Source of the DNA: UBA1127 sp034422455
GTDB taxonomy: Bacteria; Chloroflexota; Dehalococcoidia; Lucifugimonadales; UBA1127
DNA length: 64,000 bases
Reading direction: 5' to 3'
Assembly (NCBI GenBank): GCA_034422455.1
Contig: DAOUJQ010000004.1
Location: forward strand, 62,001-126,000
Of this stretch, positions 50,801-59,748 are shown in pieces. The translations under genes and the position numbers were made by a program. How positions within the stretch are numbered: position 1 is the first letter of the stretch; the number at the start of each line of letters is the position of its first letter. The notes under the pieces are model-generated. The model was not told where the DNA came from and made no database searches. It saw only the letters and a program-made list of their open reading frames with translations.

Positions 50801-51916
50801 CTACAGGAAGCGTTGCAAGCCCAGCGGCCCGATGGGCAGGTCAGTGCCGCCGCTGACGATGAGGTCGGCCGTCGCCTTGCCGAGCGCGGGTGCGGCGAGG
50901 ATGCCCTTGCGACCAGCGCCCGTCGCGAAGTAGACGCCGCGCGCTCCGGGCATCGCGCCGACGATGGGCGCGCTGTCGGGCGTGACGGGGCGCAGGCAGG
51001 CGGTGTGCAGCTCGACGGCTCCCTGGGTGATGGCGGGGAAGACGCGGGAGGCGCCCGCCATGATGCGCTCGGCGGCGGACGCCGAGGGATCGCGGTCAAA
51101 ACCGACCTCGTCCTCTGTGGTGCCCGTCCAGAGGAGGCCGTCGTGCTTTTTGACGATGTAGCTGTGCTGCCAGCCGATGTGGGGCTGCACGGGCATCACG
51201 TCCGTCCGGATGCGGAGGATCTCGCCCTTGAGCGGGCGCACGGGGACGGTAACGCCCAGCCACTCGTGCAGGAAGGCCGACCACGGGCCGAGGGCGAGGA
51301 CGACGCTATCGCAGGCGATGACGCCGTCGGCGAGGGTCACGCCGGTGACGCGGTCGCCGTCCCACTCGAGGCCGGCGACCTCGCCGATGCGCAGCTCCGC
51401 GCCCTGACGCTCGGCAGCCTGCATGAGCGACTTCGTCAGCGTCTCGCTGTCCAGGAGCCACGTGTGCTCGGTGCGGATGCCGCCAATGACGCCGGGCCCG
51501 ATGCCGGGCTCGAGGTCGCGGACCTGCTGCGGGTCCAGCCACGTGACGGTGAAGCCGTTGGCCTGTTGCACCGCCCGGACCTCCTCCAGGGAGACGAGGT
51601 CATCAGCGTCCATGGCGACGGAGAGGATGTCCTTTTCCGCGAGCCGGCTGTCCAGGCCGGTCATCTCCGTGAGCACGGGGTAAAGCTCGCGGTGCAGGCG
51701 CAGGCTCTCGCGGGCGAAGGGGAAGAAGGGGCCGTCCATGCCGGCGCCGGACATGATGTAGAGACCGCCCTGCGCGAAGCCCGACGCCGCGGCGGCGACG
51801 CCCTCGCGCTCGACCACGACGGGCCTCACACCCATAGCGGTCAGGTAGTAGGCGACGGCGCACCCGGCGATCCCGCCGCCTACGATGACGACTTCCGCTG
51901 ACCGTTCCTGTTGCAC
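50801..51916 (-). CDS. FAD-dependent oxidoreductase, glycine/D-amino-acid-oxidase family
   Basis: 371 residues. The N-terminal FAD motif is VVIVGGGIAGCAVAYYL; the C-terminal conserved part has CLRPVTPDSAPIVG and VYFATGAGRKGI. Its size fits glycine oxidase / sarcosine-oxidase-like enzymes. Start: GTG 51916 with GGGGGG 5 bp upstream. It is divergent from a formyltransferase-like gene with a 114-bp spacer. Substrate is unknown. Confidence 0.87.
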   Translation of the reverse strand: MQQERSAEVVIVGGGIAGCAVAYYLTAMGVRPVVVEREGVAAAASGFAQGGLYIMSGAGMDGPFFPFARESLRLHRELYPVLTEMTGLDSRLAEKDILSVAMDADDLVSLEEVRAVQQANGFTVTWLDPQQVRDLEPGIGPGVIGGIRTEHTWLLDSETLTKSLMQAAERQGAELRIGEVAGLEWDGDRVTGVTLADGVIACDSVVLALGPWSAFLHEWLGVTVPVRPLKGEILRIRTDVMPVQPHIGWQHSYIVKKHDGLLWTGTTEDEVGFDRDPSASAAERIMAGASRVFPAITQGAVELHTACLRPVTPDSAPIVGAMPGARGVYFATGAGRKGILAAPALGKATADLIVSGGTDLPIGPLGLQRFL

Positions 51917-52030
51917 TTGGCCCCCCAATCGCACCGGCTTCGCAGCCAGATGATAGCAAATTCCCTTTCCCTTGATGCCGTGTTCTGGCACACTACGCCC
52001 TGCCAACCCATTCCATGCTGCGGGAGCGTC

Positions 52031-52858
52031 ATGCTGCGTCTTGGATGGTTCAGCACAGGCCGGGGAGAGGGGTCGCGGGGGCTGTTCACCTGCGTCAAAG
52101 ACGCCATCGACGGGGGCGACCTCGACGCGGAGTTCGCGTTCGTGTTCTGCAACCGCGAGCCGGGGGAGCACGCGGGGAGCGACGGCTTCATGGGGCTGGT
52201 GCGCTCGCACGGCATACCCGTCGTGACGCTCTCGTCGCAGCGATTCCGGCGCGAGCGCGGGGCGGCCAGCTTCGGCGAGGTGCGGGAGGCGTACGACGCG
52301 GAAACGCTGGCGCTGCTCGACGGCTACACCGCGGACTTCAACGTCACGGCCGGGTACGGGCTGATCTTCGGGCCCGAGATGGTGCGGAGCCGGCCGGGCC
52401 TGAACCTGCACCCGGCGTCGCCCGACGGCCCGGTCGGCACGTGGCAGCAGGTCATCTGGAAGCTGATCGAGTCGGAGGCAGGGGAGTCGGGGGCCTTCGT
52501 TCATCTCGCCACAGACGATCTGGACCGCGGGCCGGTCGTCTCCTACGTCACCTTCCCCATACGCGGGACGGGCCTGGACGAGCTCTGGGCGGCGGTGGAC
52601 GGGACTCCGGTAGAAGAGTTGAAGGCGTCTCACGGAGAGGACTTACTCCTCCTCCAAGCCATCCGGCGGCTAGGCGTGGTACGGGAGCGGCCGCTGCTGC
52701 TGGAGACGCTGAGAGCGCTCGCCGACGGCCGGCTGCGGATTGCCGGACAGCAGGTCGTGGACGGGGACGGGCTGCCCATGGCGCCGCTGTGCCTCAACGG
52801 GGAGGTGGAGGCGGCCATCGCCGCGCCCGAGCAACCTGCGCGGGGGAGCCAGCCGTGA
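52031..52858 (+). CDS. PurN-like formyltransferase-family protein
   Basis: 275 residues. Formyltransferase-fold landmarks: an N-terminal LRLGWFSTGRGEGSRGL (phosphate-loop area), AGYGLIFGPEMV, LNLHPASPDG (Asn-x-His-Pro catalytic pair) and DDLDRGPVV (catalytic Asp). The usual HPSLLP is replaced by HPASPDGPVG, and the protein is longer than typical PurN (about 200), so a different formyl or carbamoyl acceptor is plausible. GGGAG precedes the ATG. It overlaps the protease gene by 1 bp. Confidence 0.78.
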   Translation: MLRLGWFSTGRGEGSRGLFTCVKDAIDGGDLDAEFAFVFCNREPGEHAGSDGFMGLVRSHGIPVVTLSSQRFRRERGAASFGEVREAYDAETLALLDGYTADFNVTAGYGLIFGPEMVRSRPGLNLHPASPDGPVGTWQQVIWKLIESEAGESGAFVHLATDDLDRGPVVSYVTFPIRGTGLDELWAAVDGTPVEELKASHGEDLLLLQAIRRLGVVRERPLLLETLRALADGRLRIAGQQVVDGDGLPMAPLCLNGEVEAAIAAPEQPARGSQP

Positions 52859-53832
52859 TGCGGACAGTGGACAACCGCGCGCTCGCCTTTGCGGCGTGCG
52901 TGCTGCTGGCGGCGATGGCCGCGTGCGGGCCGTCGGCGGAGGAGATCGACGCGACGACGACGGCGAAGATCGCGACGGCTGTCGCGGGGCTGCCCGCGCC
53001 GATAGCGCAACCGACACCAACCCCGCTCGTTTTCCCGACGCCACTTCCAACGCCAACGCCCGTCACGCTCCCGACGCCGCTGCCGACGGCGACCCCAGTC
53101 ACCTTCCCAACACCACTGCCTACCACGACGCCCATCGCTTCCCCGACGCCACCGCCTACCGCGACGCCCATCGCCTTTCCGACGCCGCTGCCTACCGCGA
53201 CACCAGTAGTCCTGCCCCCGGACGACGAGGTGGACGTGTCAGCCCTTTACAGAGAGGTGGTCGACTCCGTCGTGTACGTCGAGACGCCCGATGAGCTTGG
53301 CACCGGCTGGGTCATCGGCGAGGGACTGATCGCCACCAACGAGCACGTGGTCGAGGGGGAAGAGGCCGTGACGGTGCGGCACGCCTTCCTGCCACCGTTC
53401 CGGGCGGACGTCGTGTTCACAGACGCCGTGCTGGACGTGGCGTTCCTCTCCTACAACGCGGACACCACAGCACTGCAGCCCCTGCCGCGGCGGGGAGTCA
53501 CGTCGGACAACTTGGGCGAGACTCTTTTTGTCCTTGGCTATTCCCACTACGGCGTGCAGGAAAACGGGACCGTGGGCGGGGCCGCCGTAAAGCGCGGAGT
53601 GCTGTCAGCGATAGTCGGTTTCGGCGATCAGGGAGGGCGGCAGCTGCGCATCGACGCGGTGGTGGACCCGGGCGACAGCGGCGGTCCAGTGCTGGACACG
53701 CTGGGACGCGTCGTCGGGATGAGCAAGGGCGTGGTCGAAGTCAGCGAGACGGGACGGCGCGTGCTGGGCATCTTCTTCGCAGTGCACACAGAGGAGATTG
53801 AGGCGCTGCTGGCCCAGTACGAGGAGCAGTAG
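52858..53832 (+). CDS. Trypsin-like serine protease lipoprotein with PT-rich repeat linker
   Basis: 324 residues. A signal with lipobox (LLAAMAAC, Cys23) is followed by a short helix, then five 12-residue repeats (59-118; consensus FPTPLPTATPVT), then an S1C-type protease domain. Catalytic triad: His163 (TNEHVV), Asp193 (LDVAFL), Ser274 (GDSGGPV). No PDZ domain follows. It is predicted to be anchored outside the membrane, with the linker holding the protease away from it. Start TGATG overlaps the formyltransferase stop. Confidence 0.85.
   Translation: MRTVDNRALAFAACVLLAAMAACGPSAEEIDATTTAKIATAVAGLPAPIAQPTPTPLVFPTPLPTPTPVTLPTPLPTATPVTFPTPLPTTTPIASPTPPPTATPIAFPTPLPTATPVVLPPDDEVDVSALYREVVDSVVYVETPDELGTGWVIGEGLIATNEHVVEGEEAVTVRHAFLPPFRADVVFTDAVLDVAFLSYNADTTALQPLPRRGVTSDNLGETLFVLGYSHYGVQENGTVGGAAVKRGVLSAIVGFGDQGGRQLRIDAVVDPGDSGGPVLDTLGRVVGMSKGVVEVSETGRRVLGIFFAVHTEEIEALLAQYEEQ
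53032..53211 (+). repeat. 36-bp in-frame minisatellite, five units
   Basis: Encodes the five 12-residue PTPLPT linker units of the protease. Units are diverged at third positions, and one unit is SPTPPPTATPIA, so the array is under coding constraint and not freshly expanded. Confidence 0.85.
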
Positions 53833-53833
53833 C

Positions 53834-54352
53834 CTACTCCAACACGATGTCTCCGCTGGCCCCGCCGGTCTTGCGCACCAGCCGCACACCCTCGAAGCGC
53901 ATGCCCCTGTCGACGGCCTTGCACATGTCGTAGAGGGTCAGCGCGGCAACGCAGACGGCGGTCATTGCCTCCATTTCCACGCCCGTCTGCGCGGTGGTCG
54001 CGACGGTGGCGGTGACGCGAACGGCGGAGGCGGACTCGTCAGGCTCGAGGTCGACGGCGACGCGGCTCAGGGGAATGGGGTGGCAGAGCGGAACGAGGGT
54101 GGGCGTCTGCTTGGCCGCCATGATGCCCGCGATGCGAGCGGTCGCCAGGGCGTCGCCCTTCTCCAGCTCACCGGCGAGTATCAGGGCGAGGGTCTCAGGC
54201 CGCATGACGACGCTGCCGACAGCCACCGCCTCGCGTGCGGTGGCCGGCTTGCCGCCGACGTCCACCATGCGGGCGTGGCCGGCATCGTCAAGGTGCGTAA
54301 GCTGCCCTTCCTTGCCGGCCGCGGGATCCTGCCGTTGTGGTTCAGTCGCCAT
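53834..54352 (-). CDS. moaC: Cyclic pyranopterin monophosphate synthase MoaC
   Basis: 172 residues. Acts after MoaA to form cyclic pyranopterin monophosphate in molybdenum-cofactor synthesis. Signatures: MVDVGGKPAT, LCHPIPLS, TGVEMEAMTAV and TLYDMCKAVD. AGGAGG precedes the ATG. It is the last gene of the rdgB-moaA-small ORF-DUF6338-moaC run, and its stop abuts the convergent protease gene. Confidence 0.96.
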   Translation of the reverse strand: MATEPQRQDPAAGKEGQLTHLDDAGHARMVDVGGKPATAREAVAVGSVVMRPETLALILAGELEKGDALATARIAGIMAAKQTPTLVPLCHPIPLSRVAVDLEPDESASAVRVTATVATTAQTGVEMEAMTAVCVAALTLYDMCKAVDRGMRFEGVRLVRKTGGASGDIVLE

Positions 54353-54375
54353 GACTGTTTCCTCCTCACAGAGGC

Positions 54376-55023
54376 CTAGGCATTTGGGCTGTTGCTGCCG
54401 TCTGCCTTCAAGAACTCTATGCGGCTTATCTCAGCGCCGTGAAACAACACTCCATCGGCATAGTCCAACGGCACCCAATTGCCAGACATAGGCTCCCAAA
54501 TGCTCACGGGTGATAGATACAACTCCGGGCCAGGGTCTGTACGGTCGTTGGAGAAGTACTTTGGCCACCCTAGAAAGAGTCTTCCGTCCGCCGTGTACAC
54601 AAATACTTCACAAGAATCGTTCTCCTCAAAAGCGCGTTCCCATATGCTCCCGTGGCGGCTGAGATCAATTCGCAACAAAAGTAAGAGCCGCCTTGGAACT
54701 CGGCTCCCTTCCAACTTGCCAAAGCCCCATCCAAGTCCTATAGCGCTAACATAGAGAACAATCCAAACACCGCCCGGAAGACTTTGGGGACTCACAAGCG
54801 CATCGCGAAAGGATGGCCAGGTAGCCAACCCCATCGGAGGGGAAATCAAAGCGGCATACGGGAGGTAGACGGCAACGAACAAGAGGAAGCTGAGGAGAAG
54901 GCTCCACATTGTAGCGTTGAAGGCAGAAATCCGCCGAATCCTGCTGACCAAGAAGGCCACCTGCAGGACAAGAAATCCAGGAAGAATGAGCAAGAGCGTC
55001 AGCGGCAATTCCGCCAAGTTCAT
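54376..55023 (-). CDS. DUF6338-like membrane protein
   Basis: 215 residues. Three N-terminal transmembrane helices (about 5-25, 37-58, 85-103), then a soluble part with SCEVFVYTADGRLFLGWPKYFS, ELYLSPVSIWE and ISRIEFLKADG, a layout recalled for DUF6338. G+C content here is near 50%, well below neighbours. GAGGT precedes the ATG. It lies between moaA and moaC although it has no known link to molybdenum cofactor, so recent acquisition is likely. Confidence 0.65.
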   Translation of the reverse strand: MNLAELPLTLLLILPGFLVLQVAFLVSRIRRISAFNATMWSLLLSFLLFVAVYLPYAALISPPMGLATWPSFRDALVSPQSLPGGVWIVLYVSAIGLGWGFGKLEGSRVPRRLLLLLRIDLSRHGSIWERAFEENDSCEVFVYTADGRLFLGWPKYFSNDRTDPGPELYLSPVSIWEPMSGNWVPLDYADGVLFHGAEISRIEFLKADGSNSPNA

Positions 55024-55046
55024 CTACGGACCTCACACCAGACACA

Positions 55047-55184
55047 TTATCGATCCCGCCTCTCAGGCGGCACGGGGGGACGAGGAGCCGGAGGACGACT
55101 CTCTGGCGGAGGTCTGAAGGTGAACCCCTTCTCGGCCGGAAATTCCTTTTTTTCGTTCTTGTTTATGAACGGCAATTTGAACAT
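55047..55184 (-). CDS. 45-residue basic, proline-rich protein
   Basis: Starts MFKLPFINKNEKKEF and ends in a proline/arginine-rich tail (RPPAPRPPVPPERRDR). The moaA stop is part of TAGGAGGAGACCATG, giving an AGGAGG box 5 bp before this ATG, one of the best ribosome-binding sites in the window. No known family. With the DUF6338 gene 23 bp on, it forms a low-G+C insert in the moa operon. Confidence 0.6.
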   Translation of the reverse strand: MFKLPFINKNEKKEFPAEKGFTFRPPPESRPPAPRPPVPPERRDR

Positions 55185-55193
55185 GGTCTCCTC

Positions 55194-56225
55194 CTATCCG
55201 CCTATCTTGTACATCTCGATCTTGCGCGGGGCCTCGTCCCTGGAGGTGACGCGGAGGGCTCGCCGCAGAGAAGCGCGGAGCTCGGAGTAGCGGTCCTCGC
55301 GGCGGTCCCAGACGCGCTCGATGATGGCGGAGAGATCGGCGTCGGTGGCACCGTCGCGCATGGGACCCATCAGGTCCGTGCCCTCGCTGCCAAATAGACA
55401 GGTGTACAGCTTGCCGTCCGTGGAGAGGCGGGCGCGGGTGCAGTCGCCGCAGAAGGGGGCGGTCACGGACGCGATGACGCCCATCTCGCCCTCGCCGTCC
55501 ACGTAGCGCCACCGCTGCGCCACCTCGCCGGTGTAGTTGGGGCTTGCGGGCTCCACCGGCAGTTCCGCGTTGATGCGCTCCAATATTTCCTTTGCCGGCA
55601 CCACCTCCGACTCGTCCCAGTTGTTGAGGTTGCCGACGTCCATGTACTCGATGAAGCGGGCGATGTAGCCACGCTCCTTGCACCAGCGCGCCAGGTCAAC
55701 GACGGTGTGGTCGTTGACTCCCCGGACGACGACGGAGTTGACCTTGATGGGCGTGAGACCGACTTCGTCCGCCGCCTGGATGCCCTCCAGTACGCGGTCG
55801 ACGCTGTAGTTCAAGCCGTTGAGCTGGCCGAATATCTCCTCGTCCAGCGAGTCGAGGCTGACGGTGACGCGGGAGAGGCCGGCATCCTTCAGCGGCTGCG
55901 CATGGCGCGCGAGCAGATAGCCGTTGGTGGTCATCGCCATGTCCTGGACGCCGGAAATCCCGGCCAGCATGCCGATGAGCTTGTAAAGGTCCGCGCGAAC
56001 GAGGGGCTCACCGCCGGTGATGCGCAGCTTGGTGACGCCAAGCCCCACGAAGACGCCCGCGAGACGCGTGATCTCCTCAAAGCTCAGCATCTGGGCCTTG
56101 GAGAGGAACTTGTACCGCTCGCCGAAGACCTCGGCGGGCATGCAGTACGGACAGCGGAAGTTGCACCGGTCCGTCACGGAAATCCGGAGGTCTCTCAGGG
56201 GCCTGTTCAGCGTGTCCAGAGACAT
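55194..56225 (-). CDS. moaA: GTP 3',8-cyclase MoaA
   Basis: 343 residues. Radical-SAM enzyme converting GTP to the first intermediate of molybdenum cofactor. The SAM [4Fe-4S] motif is CNFRCPYC, followed by the GGEPLVR segment. The C-terminal second cluster is CGDC..C (APFCGDCTRARLS, then YTCLFG). The usual C-terminal GG is present (MYKIGG). ATG 56225 has GGAG upstream; a TTG at 56237 is an alternative. Confidence 0.96.
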   Translation of the reverse strand: MSLDTLNRPLRDLRISVTDRCNFRCPYCMPAEVFGERYKFLSKAQMLSFEEITRLAGVFVGLGVTKLRITGGEPLVRADLYKLIGMLAGISGVQDMAMTTNGYLLARHAQPLKDAGLSRVTVSLDSLDEEIFGQLNGLNYSVDRVLEGIQAADEVGLTPIKVNSVVVRGVNDHTVVDLARWCKERGYIARFIEYMDVGNLNNWDESEVVPAKEILERINAELPVEPASPNYTGEVAQRWRYVDGEGEMGVIASVTAPFCGDCTRARLSTDGKLYTCLFGSEGTDLMGPMRDGATDADLSAIIERVWDRREDRYSELRASLRRALRVTSRDEAPRKIEMYKIGG

Positions 56226-56253
56226 GTGCCGCTCCAACGGCTTACCGTCGTCG

Positions 56254-56862
56254 TTATCGCTCCCGGTCTGCGCGCTCCTTGAGCACGTCCGCGGCCTTGG
56301 CCGCCGCCCGCGCCCGATGGCTCACGCGGTTCTTCTCCTCCAGCGAGAGCTCCGCAACCGTCCTGCCGTACTCCGGCAAGTAGAAGACGGGGTCATAGCC
56401 AAAGCCGCCTTCTCCGCGGGGCTCATAGCTAATGATACCAGAACACACGCCCTCGCACGTGAGCGTGGGCTCGCCGGGGGCCGCCAGGGCGAGCACGCAC
56501 CGGTAGCGCGCCGTCCTGCGCTCCCACGGCGTGTCCGCCAACCGCCGCAGCACCAGCGCCGTCCTGTCGTCGTCGGAAGCGTCCTCGCCGGCGAACCGCC
56601 GCGAGTGGACACCGGGGGCGCCGTCCAGGGCGTCGACCTCCAGGCCAGAGTCATCGGCCATCGTGAGGAGGCCGCTCATGCGGGCGTACGTCTCCGCCTT
56701 GATAACGGCGTTCCCCTCGAAGGTATCCGCGGGCTCCTCGATTTCCGTCGGCAGACCCAGGTCCCGCAACGAGACCAGCGTGTAGGACACGTCGCGGAGC
56801 AGAGCACCCAGTTCAAGGACCTTGCCGGGGTTGCCGGTGGCAACCAGCAGTCTACGTTCCAT
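56254..56862 (-). CDS. rdgB: XTP/dITP pyrophosphatase RdgB (HAM1 family)
   Basis: 202 residues. House-cleaning nucleotide hydrolase removing deaminated purines. Signatures: LLVATGNPGKVLEL at the N-terminus, MADDSGLEVDALDGAPGV, GGFGYDPVF and SHRARA. GGAG lies before ATG 56862; a GTG at 56877 is possible. First gene of the minus-strand unit that includes moaA and moaC. Confidence 0.95.
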   Translation of the reverse strand: MERRLLVATGNPGKVLELGALLRDVSYTLVSLRDLGLPTEIEEPADTFEGNAVIKAETYARMSGLLTMADDSGLEVDALDGAPGVHSRRFAGEDASDDDRTALVLRRLADTPWERRTARYRCVLALAAPGEPTLTCEGVCSGIISYEPRGEGGFGYDPVFYLPEYGRTVAELSLEEKNRVSHRARAAAKAADVLKERADRER

Positions 56863-56994
56863 TCCATACTCCAGCACTCACCATAGCCAAGGCCGCCGGG
56901 GAGTCAATAGCGAGGGCCTTGCAATGGTGTGCGACTGAGTTCACAATCGTTGAGGCGGTCCCGCCGGCAGAAACGGGGCCACAGGGAGCAATGC

Positions 56995-58437
56995 GTGCAA
57001 CGCAGCTGGCAGCCCAAGCCGGGCGACCAGGTTGTCCGGCGTCCCAGACCCCAAGAGACCCGCCCTATCACTGTCCGTATACCCCTCCGCGCCCCCAGGT
57101 TGCGCCCAATCAATTCTCCCATCACGCTGCTTGCCGGCCTGGCCGGGCTCATCGCTCTGGGCACCGTGCTGCTGCTCTTCCCCTTCGCGAGCGCCAGCGG
57201 CGAGTGGACGCCGCCAATGGTGGCGCTCTTCACTGCCACGTCGGCCGCAACGGTGACGGGGTTGGTGGTGGTGGACACTCCCGTGCACTGGAGCATCGCG
57301 GGGCAAGTGGTCATCTGGGCGCTCATCCTGGTGGGCGGGCTGGGCTGGATGACGATGGCAGGGTTCATCTACATCCTGCTGGGCCAGCGCATCACGCTCC
57401 CGCAGCGCATGGCGTTCCGGGAAGGGCTGGGGGACACGCGCATCGGCGGCATCCTGCGGGCCATCCGCAACCTGATGGTGACGGCGCTGGCGCTTCAGCT
57501 CGTCGGCGGCGTGCTGCTGACATTCCGATTCGCTCGCTCACTGGACGTGAGCTTCCCGGAGGCGGCATGGCTGGGCCTGTTCCAGGCCGTCAGCGGATTC
57601 AACAACGCGGGCTTCACCACGCTCCCCGACTCAGAGAGCCTCCGCGCCTTCCAGGACGACCTCTTCACGCTGGGGGTCATGGCCTTCCTCATCATGGCCG
57701 GCGGACTAAGCTTCGCCGTTATCGCCGAGCTGTTCCGCGTGCGCCGGTTCTCCCGGTTCAGCCTCGACACCAAGATCATTCTTGTCGCAAGCGTGGCGCT
57801 GTGGGCGCTTGGCGCCGTCGTCGTGCTGGCGCTGGAGTACAGCAGCCCGCAGACGCTGGGGCCAATGCCGGTGGGCGAGAAGATCATCCACGCCTCCTTC
57901 GAGTCCATCACGGCGCGGGCCGCGGGGTTCAGCACCATCGACACCGGCGTGCTCAACTCGGCGACGATCTTCTTCCTGATGGGGCTGATGTTCATCGGCA
58001 CAGCGTCGGCCTCCGCCGGCGGGGGGATCCGGCTGAACACCCTGGGCGTGCTTGTCGCGACAGTCATCTCCTCAATTCGCGGCTCGGACCACGTGACTGC
58101 GTTCGGACGCGAGGTGTCGCCCTTCCAGGTGCACAGGGCCATCGCAGTGGTGACGCTGGGGATCGTCCTGGTCTTTGTGGTGGCATTCATCCTGACCGGC
58201 TCGGACAGCGAGGGAGCGCCCTTCATCGACCTGCTCTTCGAAGCGTTCTCCGCCGTGGGCACCGTGGGGCTGAGCACCGGCGTGACGCCGGACCTCAACA
58301 TGGTGGGGCAACTGCTCATCATAGTGACCATGGTGATCGGGCGGATAGGGCCGCTGGCACTGGGCTTGGCGCTGGTGCACCACGAGGGCAGGACGCCGCT
58401 TTACCGATATCCAAGGGAGCGGGTTAGAATAGGGTAG
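56995..58437 (+). CDS. TrkH/KtrB-type potassium transporter
   Basis: 480 residues. Membrane pore subunit of a K+ uptake system with the four selectivity-loop repeats: TSAATVTGLV, GFNNAGFTT, ARAAGFSTID and AVGTVGLSTG. Start taken as GTG 56995 with AGGGAG 7 bp upstream; the in-frame sequence before it is unlike a membrane protein. The TrkA-type regulator follows after 8 bp. Confidence 0.92.
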   Translation: MQRSWQPKPGDQVVRRPRPQETRPITVRIPLRAPRLRPINSPITLLAGLAGLIALGTVLLLFPFASASGEWTPPMVALFTATSAATVTGLVVVDTPVHWSIAGQVVIWALILVGGLGWMTMAGFIYILLGQRITLPQRMAFREGLGDTRIGGILRAIRNLMVTALALQLVGGVLLTFRFARSLDVSFPEAAWLGLFQAVSGFNNAGFTTLPDSESLRAFQDDLFTLGVMAFLIMAGGLSFAVIAELFRVRRFSRFSLDTKIILVASVALWALGAVVVLALEYSSPQTLGPMPVGEKIIHASFESITARAAGFSTIDTGVLNSATIFFLMGLMFIGTASASAGGGIRLNTLGVLVATVISSIRGSDHVTAFGREVSPFQVHRAIAVVTLGIVLVFVVAFILTGSDSEGAPFIDLLFEAFSAVGTVGLSTGVTPDLNMVGQLLIIVTMVIGRIGPLALGLALVHHEGRTPLYRYPRERVRIG

Positions 58438-58445
58438 GAGTTGCT

Positions 58446-59141
58446 ATGGCAAACCGGCAAATAGTCGTCATCGGCCTGGGAAGGTTCGGCTCGAGCGTGG
58501 CCTACACCCTCTACCAGATGGGCCACGACGTCCTGGCGCTGGAGTCCGACGAGGCGCTGGTGCAGGAAGCCATGGGCCGCGTGACCTACTCCGTCCGCGC
58601 CGACGCCACGCAGGAGAACGTCCTGCGAGAGCTGGGCGTACCCAACTTCGACATGGCCGTGGTGGCCATCGGCTCCAACGTCGAGGCAAGCATCATGGCC
58701 ACGGTGCTGCTCAAGAGCATGGGCATCCCCTACATCGTCGCCCGGGCCCGCACATCCCTCCACGGTCAGACCCTGGAGCGTGTCGGCGCGGACGTCGTCG
58801 TCCACCCGGAGCAGGAGACGGGACAGCACGTCGCCCGAAGCCTCTTCCACCCGGAGGTCCAGGACTACATGGAGGTTGCGCCCAACTTTGTCGTCAGCAA
58901 GGTGCGCACCTCCGCGCAGGCCGTAAACCGCACCCTGAAGGACATGGGACTGGCCGGCGCACGCGACAAGTACGGGCTCGCGGTGCTCGCGATCCGGCGG
59001 GGCCAGGACGTCATCCTGCTCCCCGCCGAGGACGAGCGCATCCAGCCCGAGGACACGCTGATCCTCGCCAGCAGGGAAGAGCTCCTCGACCGGCTGCAGG
59101 AGTCGGGCGTCGCCAGCATGACGGGCGCAGGGAACCGCTAG
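58446..59141 (+). CDS. TrkA/KtrA-type regulatory subunit
   Basis: 231 residues. Cytosolic RCK protein gating TrkH. N-terminal Rossmann motif VVIGLGRFGSSVA with acidic ALESDE after beta-2 (NAD/ATP binding), then a TrkA-C domain (about 145-225). Directly downstream of trkH, so it is its cognate subunit. Confidence 0.93.
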   Translation: MANRQIVVIGLGRFGSSVAYTLYQMGHDVLALESDEALVQEAMGRVTYSVRADATQENVLRELGVPNFDMAVVAIGSNVEASIMATVLLKSMGIPYIVARARTSLHGQTLERVGADVVVHPEQETGQHVARSLFHPEVQDYMEVAPNFVVSKVRTSAQAVNRTLKDMGLAGARDKYGLAVLAIRRGQDVILLPAEDERIQPEDTLILASREELLDRLQESGVASMTGAGNR

Positions 59142-59274
59142 CTATTTGGCGGCGTCACTGCATTTGTGAAAGTCCGGCAAAACCCCTCTTGCGAAACCAT
59201 TTGCAGGAGACCATAATCGTCTACGGCAATTGGGGTGGCCGGCGCCACAACTCTATGACGAGTAAACGCTCCAT

Positions 59275-59748
59275 ATGCACATAAAGCGGCTGCTGCTCCC
59301 CCTCCAAGGGCAGCGCGTTGACGAGCATGCGTTGGAGTTCGCCTGCACCCTCGTGCGGCAAGAGCACGGGTGCGTCTGCCTTCTCTCCGTGATCGAGGTC
59401 CCCAGAGAGTTCGCCGTGGACGCGGAGCTGCCGAGCGAGGTGGCCCACAGCGAGGACCTGCTCCGCCACGGTGAAGCCTACGTGAGGTCCCGGAAGATCA
59501 AGGTGGAGGCGGACCTGCTCCAGGCCAGGGACTCCGGGCCAGCCATTGTCAAGGAGGCCCAGGAAGAACGGGTGGACGCCATCCTGCTCGGGATTCCGTA
59601 CAGGCGAAAGCAAGACGGCTTGACTTCCCAGAGCGACGCCACGTACATCCTAGAGCACTCACCCTGCCCCGTCCTCCTGTTCCGGGAACCCATGCCCAAC
59701 GACTCGCAGCAAGCAGCCACCGGACCGCTTTCCGAAGGCCGACGATGA
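59275..59748 (+). CDS. Universal stress protein (UspA family)
   Basis: 157 residues. Starts MHIKRLLLPLQG in place of the common RILVPxDG, has VDAILLGIPYRRK in the place of the ATP-loop region and SPCPVLLFRE at the last strand. The G-x2-G-x9-G nucleotide motif is not clear, so it may be a non-ATP-binding Usp. ATGA overlap with the next TrkA-type gene ties it to K+ transport control. Confidence 0.82.
   Translation: MHIKRLLLPLQGQRVDEHALEFACTLVRQEHGCVCLLSVIEVPREFAVDAELPSEVAHSEDLLRHGEAYVRSRKIKVEADLLQARDSGPAIVKEAQEERVDAILLGIPYRRKQDGLTSQSDATYILEHSPCPVLLFREPMPNDSQQAATGPLSEGRR

Noticed and set aside
59142..59274. Possible riboswitch upstream of the usp/trkA genes
   Set aside because: The 133-bp gap shows no pattern I can match to a K+- or c-di-AMP-related riboswitch.
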